Source: Ceratobasidium sp. AG-K (Eukaryota > Basidiomycota > Agaricomycetes > Cantharellales > Ceratobasidiaceae). From it: DNA of 64,000 nt. The DNA is taken from NCBI GenBank assembly GCA_037039685.1, contig JAWNGF010000017.1, positions 248,001 through 312,000 of the forward strand, written 5' to 3'. The position numbers and the translations under genes were made by a program. How positions within the stretch are numbered: the first letter of the stretch is position 1; the number at the start of each line of letters is the position of its first letter. Shown in pieces: positions 46,530 to 57,704 of the stretch. The notes under the pieces are model-generated. The model made no database searches. It saw only the letters and a list, made by a program, of their open reading frames with translations, and had not been told where the DNA came from.

Positions 46530-47110
46530 TTGATTCAGGCTATGTGGTCGTGGTATTGTACTATATTTTTATTGCACTGCTCAATGTATTATTTAGTCCC
46601 ATCAGCTTATGTGCGCCCTCGGTTTTTATATCAAACGTTAACCGCTCTCGCTTAGTTTTACACGTGGGCTGTGTTGTGTAATGCAGATCCTCTTGCCTAA
46701 TTCGTCGGGCTAGGTAATTTGCAAATGTAGTGTGAGACGAATGTCGGGCAAGGTAGTGCACGCAAAGCTTCCGCTATGTTCCAAGTCTCATACATCTTTG
46801 AAACCAACCCCAGAGAATATGAGTTTTGAATCGAGTACGGTGGGGACAAGCATAAATCCATTCCTTATCGACACCGGAGAGTCGTGTGTGGAGACAATCT
46901 CGGGCATCCTTGGCGGCCTTCGGGGTTGTGAGCCCGGTCCAATCTACAAATCTACGTGTTCAGACATTTTAGGCTACCAGAGGAACCTGCAGATGTATCG
47001 ATAGAAGCAATATGAATGAAATTAGCGTAGTTCCTCAATCCGACATCGATACGAGAGATAGTACATATAGACACCCCCGGGTTTTGACCTGCTCGATATT
47101 TTCACTCGTA
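46530..47110. other. Intergenic, no gene seen
   Basis: Holds the 3' end of the BCS1-like gene and the upstream region of the first P450. ORFs are short, with no motif. Confidence 0.5.
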
Positions 47111-47113
47111 ACC

Positions 47114-49330
47114 ATGAGCGACCGATCCCCTCTAGCATTTCTAGGCCTTACAGCTGCTGCAGGGCTCCTCGCGTACAAGCTGCATAGCGACAAGAATAAA
47201 CCCAAGCTCGTACTACCTCCCAGCCCAAAGTCATACCCACTCATCGGCAACTTGTTCTCCATCCCGCAAGAGTATGAGCACCTAGCGTTTATGAAGATCG
47301 AAGAAGAACTTGGAAGTAAGTGATCCTACTACATATATTGGCAAAATCTAACGGCATCTTGGATTTCAGGCAAGATATTCTCGCTAACAGCGTTCGGGAC
47401 AACCATTGTGGTTTTAAATGACAAGGATGACGCGACAAACCTCCTCGAGAAGCGCTCGTCTATTTATTCGGACAGGAACATGCCCCCTATGGTGTCTGAA
47501 CCTTCCTTGTAGGTCCTCGTAAAACGATGTAACAGCGAAACCTGATACAGCAGAGGATAGGCTTGACTGGGAAGCATTTGGAAGCCTGGTTGGCTACACC
47601 GATCGGTGGAGGAAATATCGAAGACTCATTAACCCATGGCTCAACAAACAAGCATCCGCCACATTCCACGACTCTCAAGAACGAGCGGGCCGACAACTCT
47701 TGCTACGCCTACTTGGGAAGCATAAAGAACTTGAATCTTCGGATGAGTTAGAAAGTGAACTCTTCTTGTAAGACCTGCTTCAGTATTGTAAGCTCATATG
47801 ATGGACTCAGGATGGTCCTATTTAGCTCGGTCGCTTCGACACTATTGCGCTCAGTCTACGGGTACGAAGCCAAATCCGTCACTGATCAGTACCTGGTTGC
47901 TGCTCAAACGGTATTCTCCTACTTGACAAGAGCACTACTTTCATCCAGTAAGTTTTATGCCCCTCTTTTCATATGCATCTAAAAGCCCGAGTGCAGATTT
48001 CCTAGTGAATACCATTCCCGCGCTTGTGCATCTCCCCGACTGGTTCCCAGGAACAGGATGGAAACAAGTTGCGAAAGCGTGGCGACATGAGAAAGAAGAG
48101 CTGATTGAAGGGATGTATAAACAGGCGACCGAAAAACTGGTGCGCGAGTAGCTAACACACTTATCGATTGCGGTTCGCTCACGCCTTTTTATTTAAGAAA
48201 AACGGAAAAGATCAACAGATGATAGTAGGCACACTGAGGAATCAAGCCTTACGGCTAGGGTTAGACGATCAAGAAGCCGATGATTACATTAAACAACTTG
48301 CGATCACATTATATGCGGGTGAGTATCGAAGGTCTACATGAGTTAATTAGTTGAATACAAGCCGCGTTTCATATTGAAGGGGGGACCGATACTGTGCGTT
48401 TCTCGCATTTTTAACCCAAACCCCACCGCTAAAAACTCTGACGCCTATACAGACCGTCAATGCACTAACAATGTTTTTCATGGCAATGGTTTTATATCCG
48501 GAAGTGCAGAAGGAGGCGCAGAAAGAGCTCGATTTCGTTCTTGGAGACACTCGTCTTCCCACTCTCGAAGATCTACCTCAACTCGGATACATCGGACGAG
48601 TAATCCAAGAGGTTCTCAGATGGGGACCACCAACCCCACTTGGTAAGGACATTAGCAATCGCGCTTCTACTTGCACATTAAACGTATGTGTGGCACTCCA
48701 CAGCGGTTCCTCACGCGTGCTTCCGAGATGACAGCTACAAAGGATACGATATTCCAAAGGGGGCTATTGTGTAAGTTCACACCTGAGACGTCACTATGGC
48801 GCATACAGCTCATGCAACCCTACTTATAGCATGGGGAATGTTTGGTGTGTCCCACTTGATATGTGATACGCCAAAGCTTACTAATTCGTCACTCAGGGCA
48901 ATGACTCGAGATCCAGAGGTATACAACGACCCCGAGACCTTTGAACCCAACCGGTTCCTCGATCCATCGGTCCCCCCTTCCCCTGTATTTGGCTGGGGAC
49001 GTCGGTAAGTGCTGCCTCCACTTTCTAATGTCCATACTGAAACTTTTTGGGAGACGCTGCCCCGGTGTACATTTTGCAGAAGCATCGTTGTTCAGCATTA
49101 TTGCCCCGTTTCTAATGCTTTTCAACATAGAAGCGCCTTTGGATGAGCATGGAAACAGGATTTTGCCATCCCGAAAAATGATCAACGCATTGGTCCTGTA
49201 AGTCGTTGTGGGTAAAAAAAAACGCTTCACACATGCTGACGGCAGCGCATACAGCCGCCCAGAGACTTTCAAATTCCGAATAACCCCTCGCTCAACCAAA
49301 CATGAGGACCTCCTAAGGAGCGCAGTATGA
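47114..49330 (+). CDS. Cytochrome P450 monooxygenase, copy 1 (intact)
   Basis: Multi-exon gene. An N-terminal membrane anchor (SPLAFLGLTAAAGLLAYKL) is followed by the proline hinge LVLPPSPKSYPLIGNLFSIP. The C-helix WRKYRR motif is present (TDRWRKYRRLINPWLN). The I-helix oxygen-binding motif YAGGTDTT is assembled from a 14-nt micro-exon at 48380-48393. The K-helix is QEVLRW (ExxR), the PERF-type motif is FEPNRFLDP, and the haem loop FGWGRRRCPGVHF has the cysteine ligand and is split by an intron. The C-terminus is FRITPRSTKHEDLLRSAV. All junctions examined keep frame, giving roughly 500 residues. It would act at the ER with a P450 reductase; the substrate is unknown. The style matches the O-methylsterigmatocystin-oxidoreductase-like P450s common in agaricomycetes. 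Confidence 0.92.
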
Positions 49331-49334
49331 GGCT

Positions 49335-50340
49335 ACGGGCATTTAGATGGTGGTGCTTCATTACCAAAGTTGCTCCGAAATAGGTTGGAGGAGATGTGGG
49401 GAGCGAACAAGAAAAATGTGATGACCCAAAATGCATGCTCTCCTGGAGTATACGATTGTTGTATCTTGCCCTAACAAATTTTGGTTTCATTCGCTGAAAG
49501 AACGAGTAACTTGTACCCAGCGTTTAAGTAGAATTTGTGCTCCCCTGTTCCTTACAGTGTCTTGGTACACCGCCTATGTATATTCGTATCCCATTAAAGC
49601 GTCATGCGCCACACTCTCCAGCGTCGTGTACATCCCCGATAGTTTAGTACAGTAGCTAAATATGTTGCTCTACCGATGTCCTGACCGGTATGTGATGGGA
49701 ATATTTTCTTGCAACGCCTATGCTGTTCTCCTTGGGCTTCTGGTACATGTTCGAAAGTTTCAAGCTATCCTACATATATTTATTGAATGTGTTCGCAGAT
49801 AAATGGACCCTTGCTCGCTAAACAAAAGACTTCGCCCAAGGCCTGGGAGCCCTTGTTTTGCGTATCCGGTAGGACGCATGGTGTTGCCAAATGACTTCGC
49901 CCTTGAAGTAGAGAACTGAGGCTAGCAAGCGTTAGGCAAACGTGACAGATTCACTGATATTTCAACACAGTGCACTCCGCGCATGGATGCCGGTCGAACA
50001 TCGCGGAATTAGCTCCCGGTCTCCAAGAGCCAATATCTGCACGGGCTGTACCTGTTAGGCTGCTTAATCAACAAGAAAATCCGAAGCGTAGGAAGGCATG
50101 TCCCCGGTCGAGAGTCCAAATTAGGGGAATATGTCGCGTAAACAAGTTACAACTTAGATAGTTGCTTAGCCTGATCCACTGCCCGGAGACAGAGCGCTGA
50201 GCGATTTCAATTAGTAAATGGCTGTATTCAATCTTTTTCGCCGATTGCGATGTCGGCTCCAAGTCGTGGAACAAAACAGAAGCAATTGGTGCCTCGAATT
50301 CCTTGGTATCGATGCGAGTAGGTAGTACGATAGCTCAGTG
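49335..50340. other. Intergenic within the P450 array
   Basis: No gene seen. ORFs up to 74 codons, without motifs. Upstream exons of the P450 fragment at 50346 are not present here. Confidence 0.5.
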
Positions 50341-50345
50341 GCAAG

Positions 50346-50835
50346 CTCACTCTTCAGCCCTGGGTGAGTCGGTCTTCCCCCTCCTGCGTTTGGTTGGGGG
50401 CGGCGGCATATATTCCCGTTATTATACCATTTTTTTGCAACGGAAACTCGCACAGGGATGTCCCGGAATTCACTTTCGAGAGTTTGGTCTTTTCTGTGTC
50501 TTTGCAACCATGCTTGCAGCATTTGATATTTACCACACAAGATGAAAATGGAAATGAAACCAAGCCAATACCAAATTTTGCGAATGACTTGGTTCTGTAA
50601 GTGCATAAATCCAAGCGCAATTTTATCACTAAACAAAGTGCATACGGTCGCTCAGAAGAAATCCCAAATTCAACTAACTCCTCGTTCAACGAGACTTGAA
50701 GCGTTCATGGATGCGGCGCGTATATCGAAAGTGAGCGATATGCGAATCGAAAGGGTTCAAAGGGGAGTCGTAACCCCCTTGTCGACGCGCCAAATTGGTC
50801 GTCTTACTTGGCCAGCATTTACTTCAAATAAATGA
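50346..50835 (+). pseudogene. P450 C-terminal fragment
   Basis: Matches the last exons of the neighbouring P450s: a haem-loop start (LRLVGGGG, corresponding to FGWGRR), GCPGIHFREFGLFCVFATML with the haem-binding Cys, DENGNETKPIPNFANDLVL in another frame, and RSEEIPNSTNSSFNE-like sequence from the final exon. Frames change between the segments (GCPGIHF and DENGNE lie in different frames inside what is one exon in copies 1 and 2), and no N-terminal exons exist. It is a dead tail of a tandem copy, most like copy 2. Confidence 0.8.
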
Positions 50836-50839
50836 ACAT

Positions 50840-51615
50840 CGAATATGTTCCTCTCAAACTGGTTTTTGCACTGAATGAGCCTGGCGCGGCAGACGATAAT
50901 TTCCACGTCAGCCTTGTGACCCGTGCTTTGGGAGTACTACAGAGCTGATCCTGGGCGAGCGTTGTTGCTAACTGGCCTTTGGCCCAAATACCCAGTGGAG
51001 GCTACCCAGTTTAGCCCGAAGCTTCCACGATCTTTATGTAAGTCAAGAAGTTCGACTGTAAGTACCTTGTGCTTCTTCGGTGATTATGCATGTTCAAATG
51101 ATGCATGTTTAGAGGATGTAGTCCACCACTATTGGGATACGTGATTTTACGCTCGCATTACACCCCAGGGGTCATATAGTATGGCTAAATGCCTCAGTAC
51201 TCGAGTAGACACCCAGTAAGCCTTGGGTAAAGAGTTCAGCGCACGTAACGCACAGATACTTGCTGTATGCTGTAGACCATGCTTCTGATATTGATTTAGA
51301 TCTTCACGGAGCTGATATCCGCATTGATACTGTCCGTCGAACCGTCTCATCAGCCAGAATAGATAGCTTGCGCTCAAGGGAGCTCCGTGCGAATACTTGG
51401 GCGCCTTCCAAAAGTAATCCAACCCTTCGGGGCGCAATGCAGAGCCCGTTCAATCAGTGGATGTCAATGCCCGGAATTCCCGAATGAGCCATGTATGTCC
51501 ATTTCGACTTGTAGAATGTAATAGAAGCGATGGAATCTCAACTTCTCTTGTATTGATAAGACCATAAAGTACCGCAAACCAGGGCTACAGCAAAACCATC
51601 TCCCATATTACCAGC
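50840..51615. other. Intergenic within the P450 array
   Basis: No gene or repeat recognised; short ORFs only. The right end is the promoter of P450 copy 2. Confidence 0.5.
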
Positions 51616-51619
51616 AAGC

Positions 51620-53830
51620 ATGGATAACCAGCCCTCACTCGTGCTAGCCTTTATTTTGGCTACCAGCTTCAGTATCTATAAACTCCATTTCAGCAAACAG
51701 CGACCAAAATTGAGTCTACCTCCCAGCCCTAAGTCTTATCCGGTTATTGGAAACTTGTTCTCTATCCCAAAAGAATTTGAACATCTCGCATTTATGAAGA
51801 TTAGCGAGCAGCTGGGAAGTAAGGCAAGATTCTTCCAGATTTGACCATGTTTTAAGTCCCTTGCTTATTAGGCAAGATAATTTCACTCACCGTGTTCGGC
51901 TCGACTATCATAGTTTTGAACGATAAAGATGATGCGATTAACCTCCTGGAAAGGCGTTCATCAAAATACTCCGATCGGAAAGTACCAGTTATGGTATCTG
52001 AGCCTTCCTTGTACGTTTTGTATCCCGAATTCGAATGCTAACATATAGCTTTGTGCGGTACTTACATTAGATTTGAATGGACAACCTTTGGTAGCCTTGT
52101 TGGCTACGGAGATCGGTGGAGGAGATGAACCCTTGGCTAAATAAACAAGCGGTCACCGTATTCCACGATTCTCAACAAGATGAAGCTCGGATGTTTGTGC
52201 AAACTTTGCTCCAGAAGCACAAAAATCTCAGCTCCTCGCATGAACTGGAGACCTATTTATACCTGTAAGACTTGTCGTACTGCAACCAGACTAGGTATTT
52301 GATTTATCTAGCACGACAGCTTCAACGCTTTTACGTTCGATCTACGGACATCGGGTCAGGTCTCCCGATGACCGGTTGGTAAGTCGCCTTCAGAAGCTTC
52401 TAGAATTCTTTACCAAAGCGATGATGCCATCTAGTAAGTCGACTCTGGGCGGTGAATACAATCAAATATTTCATAGCTCTCGTCTAGATTTCCTGGTAAA
52501 CGCTATACCAGCTCTGAAGTATATCCCCGAATGGTTTCCGGGGGCAAAATGGAAACGTGTTGCTAAAACCTGGAGGGAAGAGAAAGATGACCTTGTTTCA
52601 ACTATCTACAACCAAGCCATAAACCGCATCGTAAGCAAACATTCCAAGCAATTATGAATGTTGGTGACATGTTACGTTGTTGAAAGGAGGAAGAAAAGCG
52701 CAAAGATATCATTATTTCGTCACTCAGGGACCAGGCGTTCCGGCTCGGATTATCTGTGCGCGAAGTCGACGATTACGTTCGGGAAGTTGCGGTCACCTTG
52801 TTCGTAGGCAAGTGCTACTTATACGCTAACACCACATTAATGTTGATAGCCATCACAACCTAAAACTTCCAATGCTGTAGGAGGGACAGAAACTGTAAGT
52901 GGATAACTTCGTCAAGTGGTACACTCGTCCTGAAGAACCTTGATCTACTTATATAGACTGTCGGTATCGCACTACTATTCTTCATGGCCATGATATTGTT
53001 CCCGGATATCCAAAAGAAAGCGCAGCAAGAACTTGACATGGTGCTCGGAGACTCTCGGCTACCCACCCTCGAAGACCGCGAGAGACTTGAGTACCTTGGG
53101 AGAGTGATTCAAGAAACTCTTAGGTGGGGCCCTGTGGTCCCATATGGTATGCCTATGAATGCACACATTCAGTTTAGCGTTTGAGTGAATTGTCTATAGG
53201 GGTTCCTCATGCGTGCTTTGAAGACGATGAGTACAAGGGATATCATATCCCTAAAGGGGCTATTGTGTAAGTTTTCTGCCCGGTTTGGCTTTGCTAACTT
53301 ATCTGAACTGACCATCAACAATAGTATAGGCAATATCTGGTTCGTATGTATCAGTTGTGTGATACGAAGTGCATGATTTACAGGAATAACGCACAGGGCG
53401 ATTACCCGGGACCCTACAACTTATAGAGACCCCGAGAATTTCGATCCCGACCGATATTTGGATCCTTCGGTGCCCCCTCCACCCACTTTTGGTTGGGGGC
53501 GGCGGTGAGTACCAAACTTATTGCGTCATTTTGCCATAACTAACATTTTACAAAGGCGCTGTCCCGGCATTCATTTTGGAGAAGCTTCTCTCTTTTGCCT
53601 CTTTGCAACGACCCTTGCAGCGTTTGACATCACTGCGGCACAGGATGAGCACGGAAATGAAATCAAGCCTGCTTTCAAATTTGCCAATGACTTCATACTG
53701 TAAGTGCACAGGACTCCGAGTTGACAGTGTTTTCGTTACTAAACAAAGCATCGACAGTCGCCCAAAGGAATTCCAATTTCGACTAACCCCACGTTCAACA
53801 AGGCTTGATGAGCTCTTGAATGTGGCATAA
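51620..53830 (+). pseudogene. Cytochrome P450, copy 2, disabled by a 13-nt deletion
   Basis: Collinear with copy 1 over its whole length: LSLPPSPKSYPVIGNLFSIP, IVLNDKDDAINLLERRSSKY, TTASTLLRSIYGHRV, FLVNAIPALKYIPEWFPGAK, a 14-nt micro-exon (52881-52894) giving VGGTET, QETLRWGPVVPYG, FDPDRYLDP, FGWGRRRCPGIHFGEASLF and FRLTPRSTRLDELLNVA. In the exon starting near 52075, copy 1 has WRKYRRLINPW, whereas here WRR runs directly into TGA at about 52125. Comparison shows 13 bases missing. This removes the WxxxR haem-contact motif and shifts the frame. No nearby splice site can rescue it. The intron before the micro-exon uses a GC donor (GTAG followed by GCAAGT). Everything else is well preserved, so the inactivation is recent. 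Confidence 0.85.
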
Positions 53831-53834
53831 ATCT

Positions 53835-54210
53835 ACAAACTCGCCGACATGTAACTCAAAGGGGTTCAAGATACTGGTTTTAATACTGCGATAAATGCGC
53901 TGATGTAGCCGTCTCCCTGTCGCCCTCTGTACCAGCTGAATAAATGTCCAATTGCGTGCCGCTTAAACCAGCTCTCCTACTGCTTGAGCCTCCTGGGTGC
54001 AGCAAACAACGATTCTCCACTTACCTGATTACGACCAAACTCCTACCGCCTATGTCGAAGCATACACAAGTCATACGCAACAATGTTCTCACCTGGCTCC
54101 CGACAGAAGGGTGAGGATATGCCTCCCAGCAGGATGAGTTTCTATCTAGGGGGTTTGATAATACTACCTAAACCGGGCCAAAATCTGCGGCTCCACGCGT
54201 CCTGTTCGGA
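53835..54210. other. Intergenic within the P450 array
   Basis: 3' flank of P450 copy 2. No ORF or repeat worth naming was seen. Confidence 0.5.
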
Positions 54211-54213
54211 AAT

Positions 54214-54438
54214 ATGCAATCGCTCAGCTTCAGGCTCGTGACCGCTGGTACTGAAAATGCTTGTAAACCTTGTTCTGGCGGTTTTCGTCACCATGATACT
54301 CCGGCTCAAGGCTCAACATGGAACCAACCCCATGATCAACATAGATCGACTACCGCAATGGAAGATGTGCTAAAACTTTCATGCATCAACCACCTTGCTG
54401 AGGAGACATTGAGGTGGCGCCCGGTTCCCAGTGCATAA
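54214..54438 (+). pseudogene. P450 K-helix fragment
   Basis: The stretch includes NIDRLPQWK in one frame, corresponding to the DRLPxxED segment before the K-helix. It is followed, in the frame of the 74-codon ORF, by INHLAEETLRWRPVPSA, which carries the ExxR motif (EETLR) in its usual WRPV context. The wording RWRPVP differs from all three neighbours (RWGP/RWCP), so it derives from a different P450 subfamily. No haem-binding loop follows in frame. Confidence 0.7.
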
Positions 54439-54439
54439 T

Positions 54440-55298
54440 ACCATCGCCGTTCGGCTAACGCAGTGACAACAATGGGCGCCTCCCAGGCATACACCCAAGG
54501 TAACTATCAAATGTCCCGCATTTTAAAAGAGGCAATATTAATGCCCAATGTAACCAACCGCTTGGCACTGACATTCGATCATTGTAGGTAATATTTGGTA
54601 AAAAAAAAAGGTTTTTAAAATAGCGCATACATTAGTCACCAGCACTAGCCAGCCGTGCCCTCGATTCCAAGGTTATCAAATATTCGGCCAGTATTGTAAG
54701 ACGAGCACGCGGGGATCTCTCCGCATTCTCTACCAGCTTCTGAGTACATACAAACGAGCCGACTCCGACATACTACTTGTACTTAAGGCGCTGGCTTGTC
54801 AAACTTGGGTCGGCCGGCGCGATCACTCTGTAATAAGATAGGAACCGTAGCCCCTGAAAATAAGTTTTGTAACGCCATGAGCATATACATACAATGACTG
54901 GGATAAGTCTCTTTGACAACCAGGGCAAACGACGGAACATTCTTGAAATTAATATATTTCGTTTCAAAATGGAGCAAGAGACCTGCGTTTTGTTTGGAAA
55001 CAGGTGATTTTTCCACACGACCCGATCTCGTCCAATAACACCATTTCACCCCAAAAGTCCGTGGATTGATGAGTTTGGAACGAGTTGAATATCCCGCCGT
55101 GCATTTCAGCGCTTGTTTCAGGGCAAAGGCTGAAATTACAAGGACCACTATTTGAAACAGAGGTTTGGAGCACGGAGAAACCTCAGTTAGAGCCGGGGTA
55201 GTATATTACCAGGTGCACCGGAACTTTCCGTCGGCCCATGCACATGATTAATGACCGGGATGATGGGCAAATGTTGGAACAAACAGCTCAAGCGAACA
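54440..55298. other. Intergenic, no gene seen
   Basis: A minus-strand ORF of 121 codons (54783-55148) has no motif and no exon partners. The right end is the promoter of P450 copy 3. Confidence 0.45.
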
Positions 55299-55301
55299 AG
55301 A

Positions 55302-55307
55302 TATAAA
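55302..55307 (+). promoter_or_regulatory. TATA box of P450 copy 3
   Basis: TATAAA 49 bases before the ATG at 55356. The spacing is short but usable in fungi. Confidence 0.45.
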
Positions 55308-55355
55308 CCATGGTGGTGTGCGGCAACGACTTGTCCCACAGTCTCACCACCTATT

Positions 55356-57454
55356 ATGCCAGACGTACGTAGCACTCTGCTCGGCGTTGGAGCCGTCGCT
55401 AGCGTCACTCTGGCCATCTATGCATGGCCGCGCAAAAACATAGTTCCTCTGCCCAAAAGTCCCAAGGCATACCCTCTAATTGGGAACCTGCTATCTATGC
55501 CCCAAACAAGAGAGCACCTAGGGTTTATCGAGCTGGGAAAGCAGCTCAACAGTGAGGACTATTTTCCAGGAGCTCAACATGCATGTTAATTTCCCGCAGG
55601 CGATATCTTTTCGCTCAGTATGTTTGGAATTGTCATTGTGGTGCTCAACTCGGTCGACGACGCAATCAACTTACTCGACAAGCGATCCGGTATATATTCA
55701 GACCGAACTGTGCCCCCAATGATAGCTGATCCATCACTGTACGTTCAACACCTGCACCCTTGGTCAAACTATTGACGTTTCTCGTAGCATGCACTGGCCA
55801 GACTTTCTCAGTCTATTACGATACGGCGACGGTTGGAGGAAAACCCGTCGACTCATTCACCCCTGGCTACACAAAAAAGCCTCTGAGTCGTTTCACGAGT
55901 CTCAGCAACTCGAGGCACGACTTTTACTCCAAAGACTTGTGCAACGGACCAAGTCATTGGACGATTCGGAAGAGGTTTACGGAGAATTTTTCAAGTAAGC
56001 AACGTAGTTTGTTTCAGGCTCCGGAATAACAACGCATCGTGACGAGTACAGAACGTTGGCAGGTACCCTAATGCGATCGATCTATGGTTATGACCTGCAA
56101 AGCGTTGACGACCCGATGCTGGTGGGAATTCAGCAGTCGATTGAAAACCTAGCCAAGGCGGCTCTACCGTCTAGTAAGCTCCCAGCCCTTGAACCAGTTC
56201 CCAAACTGACGATGCGTAGATTTCCTGGTCAATGTGTTCCCCGCCCTTCGACATGTCCCCGAATGGTTCCCCGGCGCCGGATGGAAGAAAACGGCCGCGA
56301 ATGGAGAGCACAGCAACAAAAAGCTGTGAGCGACGCGTACAACTGGACGAAATCGCGCCTGGTACGTCGACTTGCACGTGTGTGTAATTTACCAACCTAG
56401 CGCAGGAATCGGACCCCATGCCGTGCATCGTGGCTTCGCTCATCCCTCATGCCGAGCAACTCGGACTTACGGCTAAAGAAATTGACGAGTACGTCAGTCA
56501 GATCGCGGTTGGGTTGTTTGGGGGTCAGTAATTTTGCCACCCTTATTGAACGCCAACTGATCGAGGCGTAAATTTAGCTGGAACCGAAACGGTAACGAGT
56601 TCCGAGGCTGAAAGTATAGAGCTACAGTAACACGCATACAGACTGCAAATTTACTCTTGGTCTTCACTGCCGCGATGGTCCTCTATCCTGAAGCCCAGGC
56701 CAAGGCGCAACGCGAGATCGACGCTGTCATCGGCAGGGATCGGCTACCGACAGTGGAGGATAAATCCGAGTTGCCGTATACCAATTGCCTCATTCAAGAG
56801 GTGATGAGGTGGTGTCCGGTTGTCCCAAATGGTAGGAGCCGTGCTTCCCTTTGATGCTTACTAACGAGAACAGGTGTACCGCATGCTTGCTTCCAAGACG
56901 ACATCTACCAGGGCTTCCAAATTCCTAAAGGCGCACTTGTGTAGGTCTCCAACGCGACTTCTGGACAACGCTAACGCCACCAACAGCATAAGCAACATTT
57001 GGTAAGAGTGTAACGCTCATCAAAAAGGCACCTGCTCAGACATAACAGGGCCATGAGCCGAGACGAAAGAGTCTATGCAGACCCCGAAACGTTCGACCCC
57101 GACCGATTCCTCGACCCATCCGTCCCTCCTTGCCCCGTATTCGGATTTGGTCGCCGGTGAGTCGCCTGGTACGCAATCGACTCTTGCTAACCTTCGTTCA
57201 GTCAATGTCCCGGAATCCACTTTGCCCAGACATCGGCTTTCATCGTCATCGCTTCCATCTTGGCCACATTTACCTTCACTGCGGCCGAGGACGGACCCAA
57301 GCCCGAGCTGCGCACCGACGACTCGACCGTCTTGTAAGTGCCGCGCAGAATCACTGTTCCTTGCTAACCCTCGCATAGCCATCTGAAGCCATTTAGATTC
57401 AATATTGTGCCACGTTCACCGCAGCACGTAGACTTGATCAACGCTGGAGCGTAG
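55356..57454 (+). CDS. Cytochrome P450 monooxygenase, copy 3 (intact, more diverged)
   Basis: Full-length P450 with the array's exon plan. The anchor LLGVGAVASVTLAIYAWP is followed by VPLPKSPKAYPLIGNLLSMP, then DGWRKTRRLIHPWLHKKASE (WxxxR intact) and NFLVNVFPALRHVPEWFPGA in the exon 3' of 56216. A 14-nt micro-exon at 56578-56591 creates FGAGTETT of the I-helix. Then come LIQEVMRWCPVVPNG (ExxR), FDPDRFLDPSVPPCPVFGFG, and RRQCPGIHFAQTSAF with the haem Cys. The C-terminus is FRFNIVPRSPQHVDLINAGA and the stop is at 57452-57454. It is less similar to copies 1 and 2 than they are to each other, so it represents the older duplicate. ER membrane; substrate unknown. Confidence 0.92.
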
Positions 57455-57459
57455 CACGG

Positions 57460-57700
57460 GACTAGCCCGATCCCGAAGAATTTGTTGATACCATGAATAT
57501 TAATGAATATCACGTTGCCTGATTTTTTGCCTGATGTCCCTGGGTTCGAATTGTGATTGACAGGTATTCGTGGGCTACTATTGATCGATCAACACCGGCA
57601 AGGCCACGGAGCCGAGAGGCGATAATATATATTACGCGATTACACTAATACTAATCCCGATCAGCACAACCCTCGAAACAGATGACCCAACTCACCGATA
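57460..57700. other. Convergent intergenic region
   Basis: Short spacer between the 3' ends of P450 copy 3 and the minus-strand gene ending at 57705. Nothing else seen. Confidence 0.5.
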
Positions 57701-57704
57701 CACC

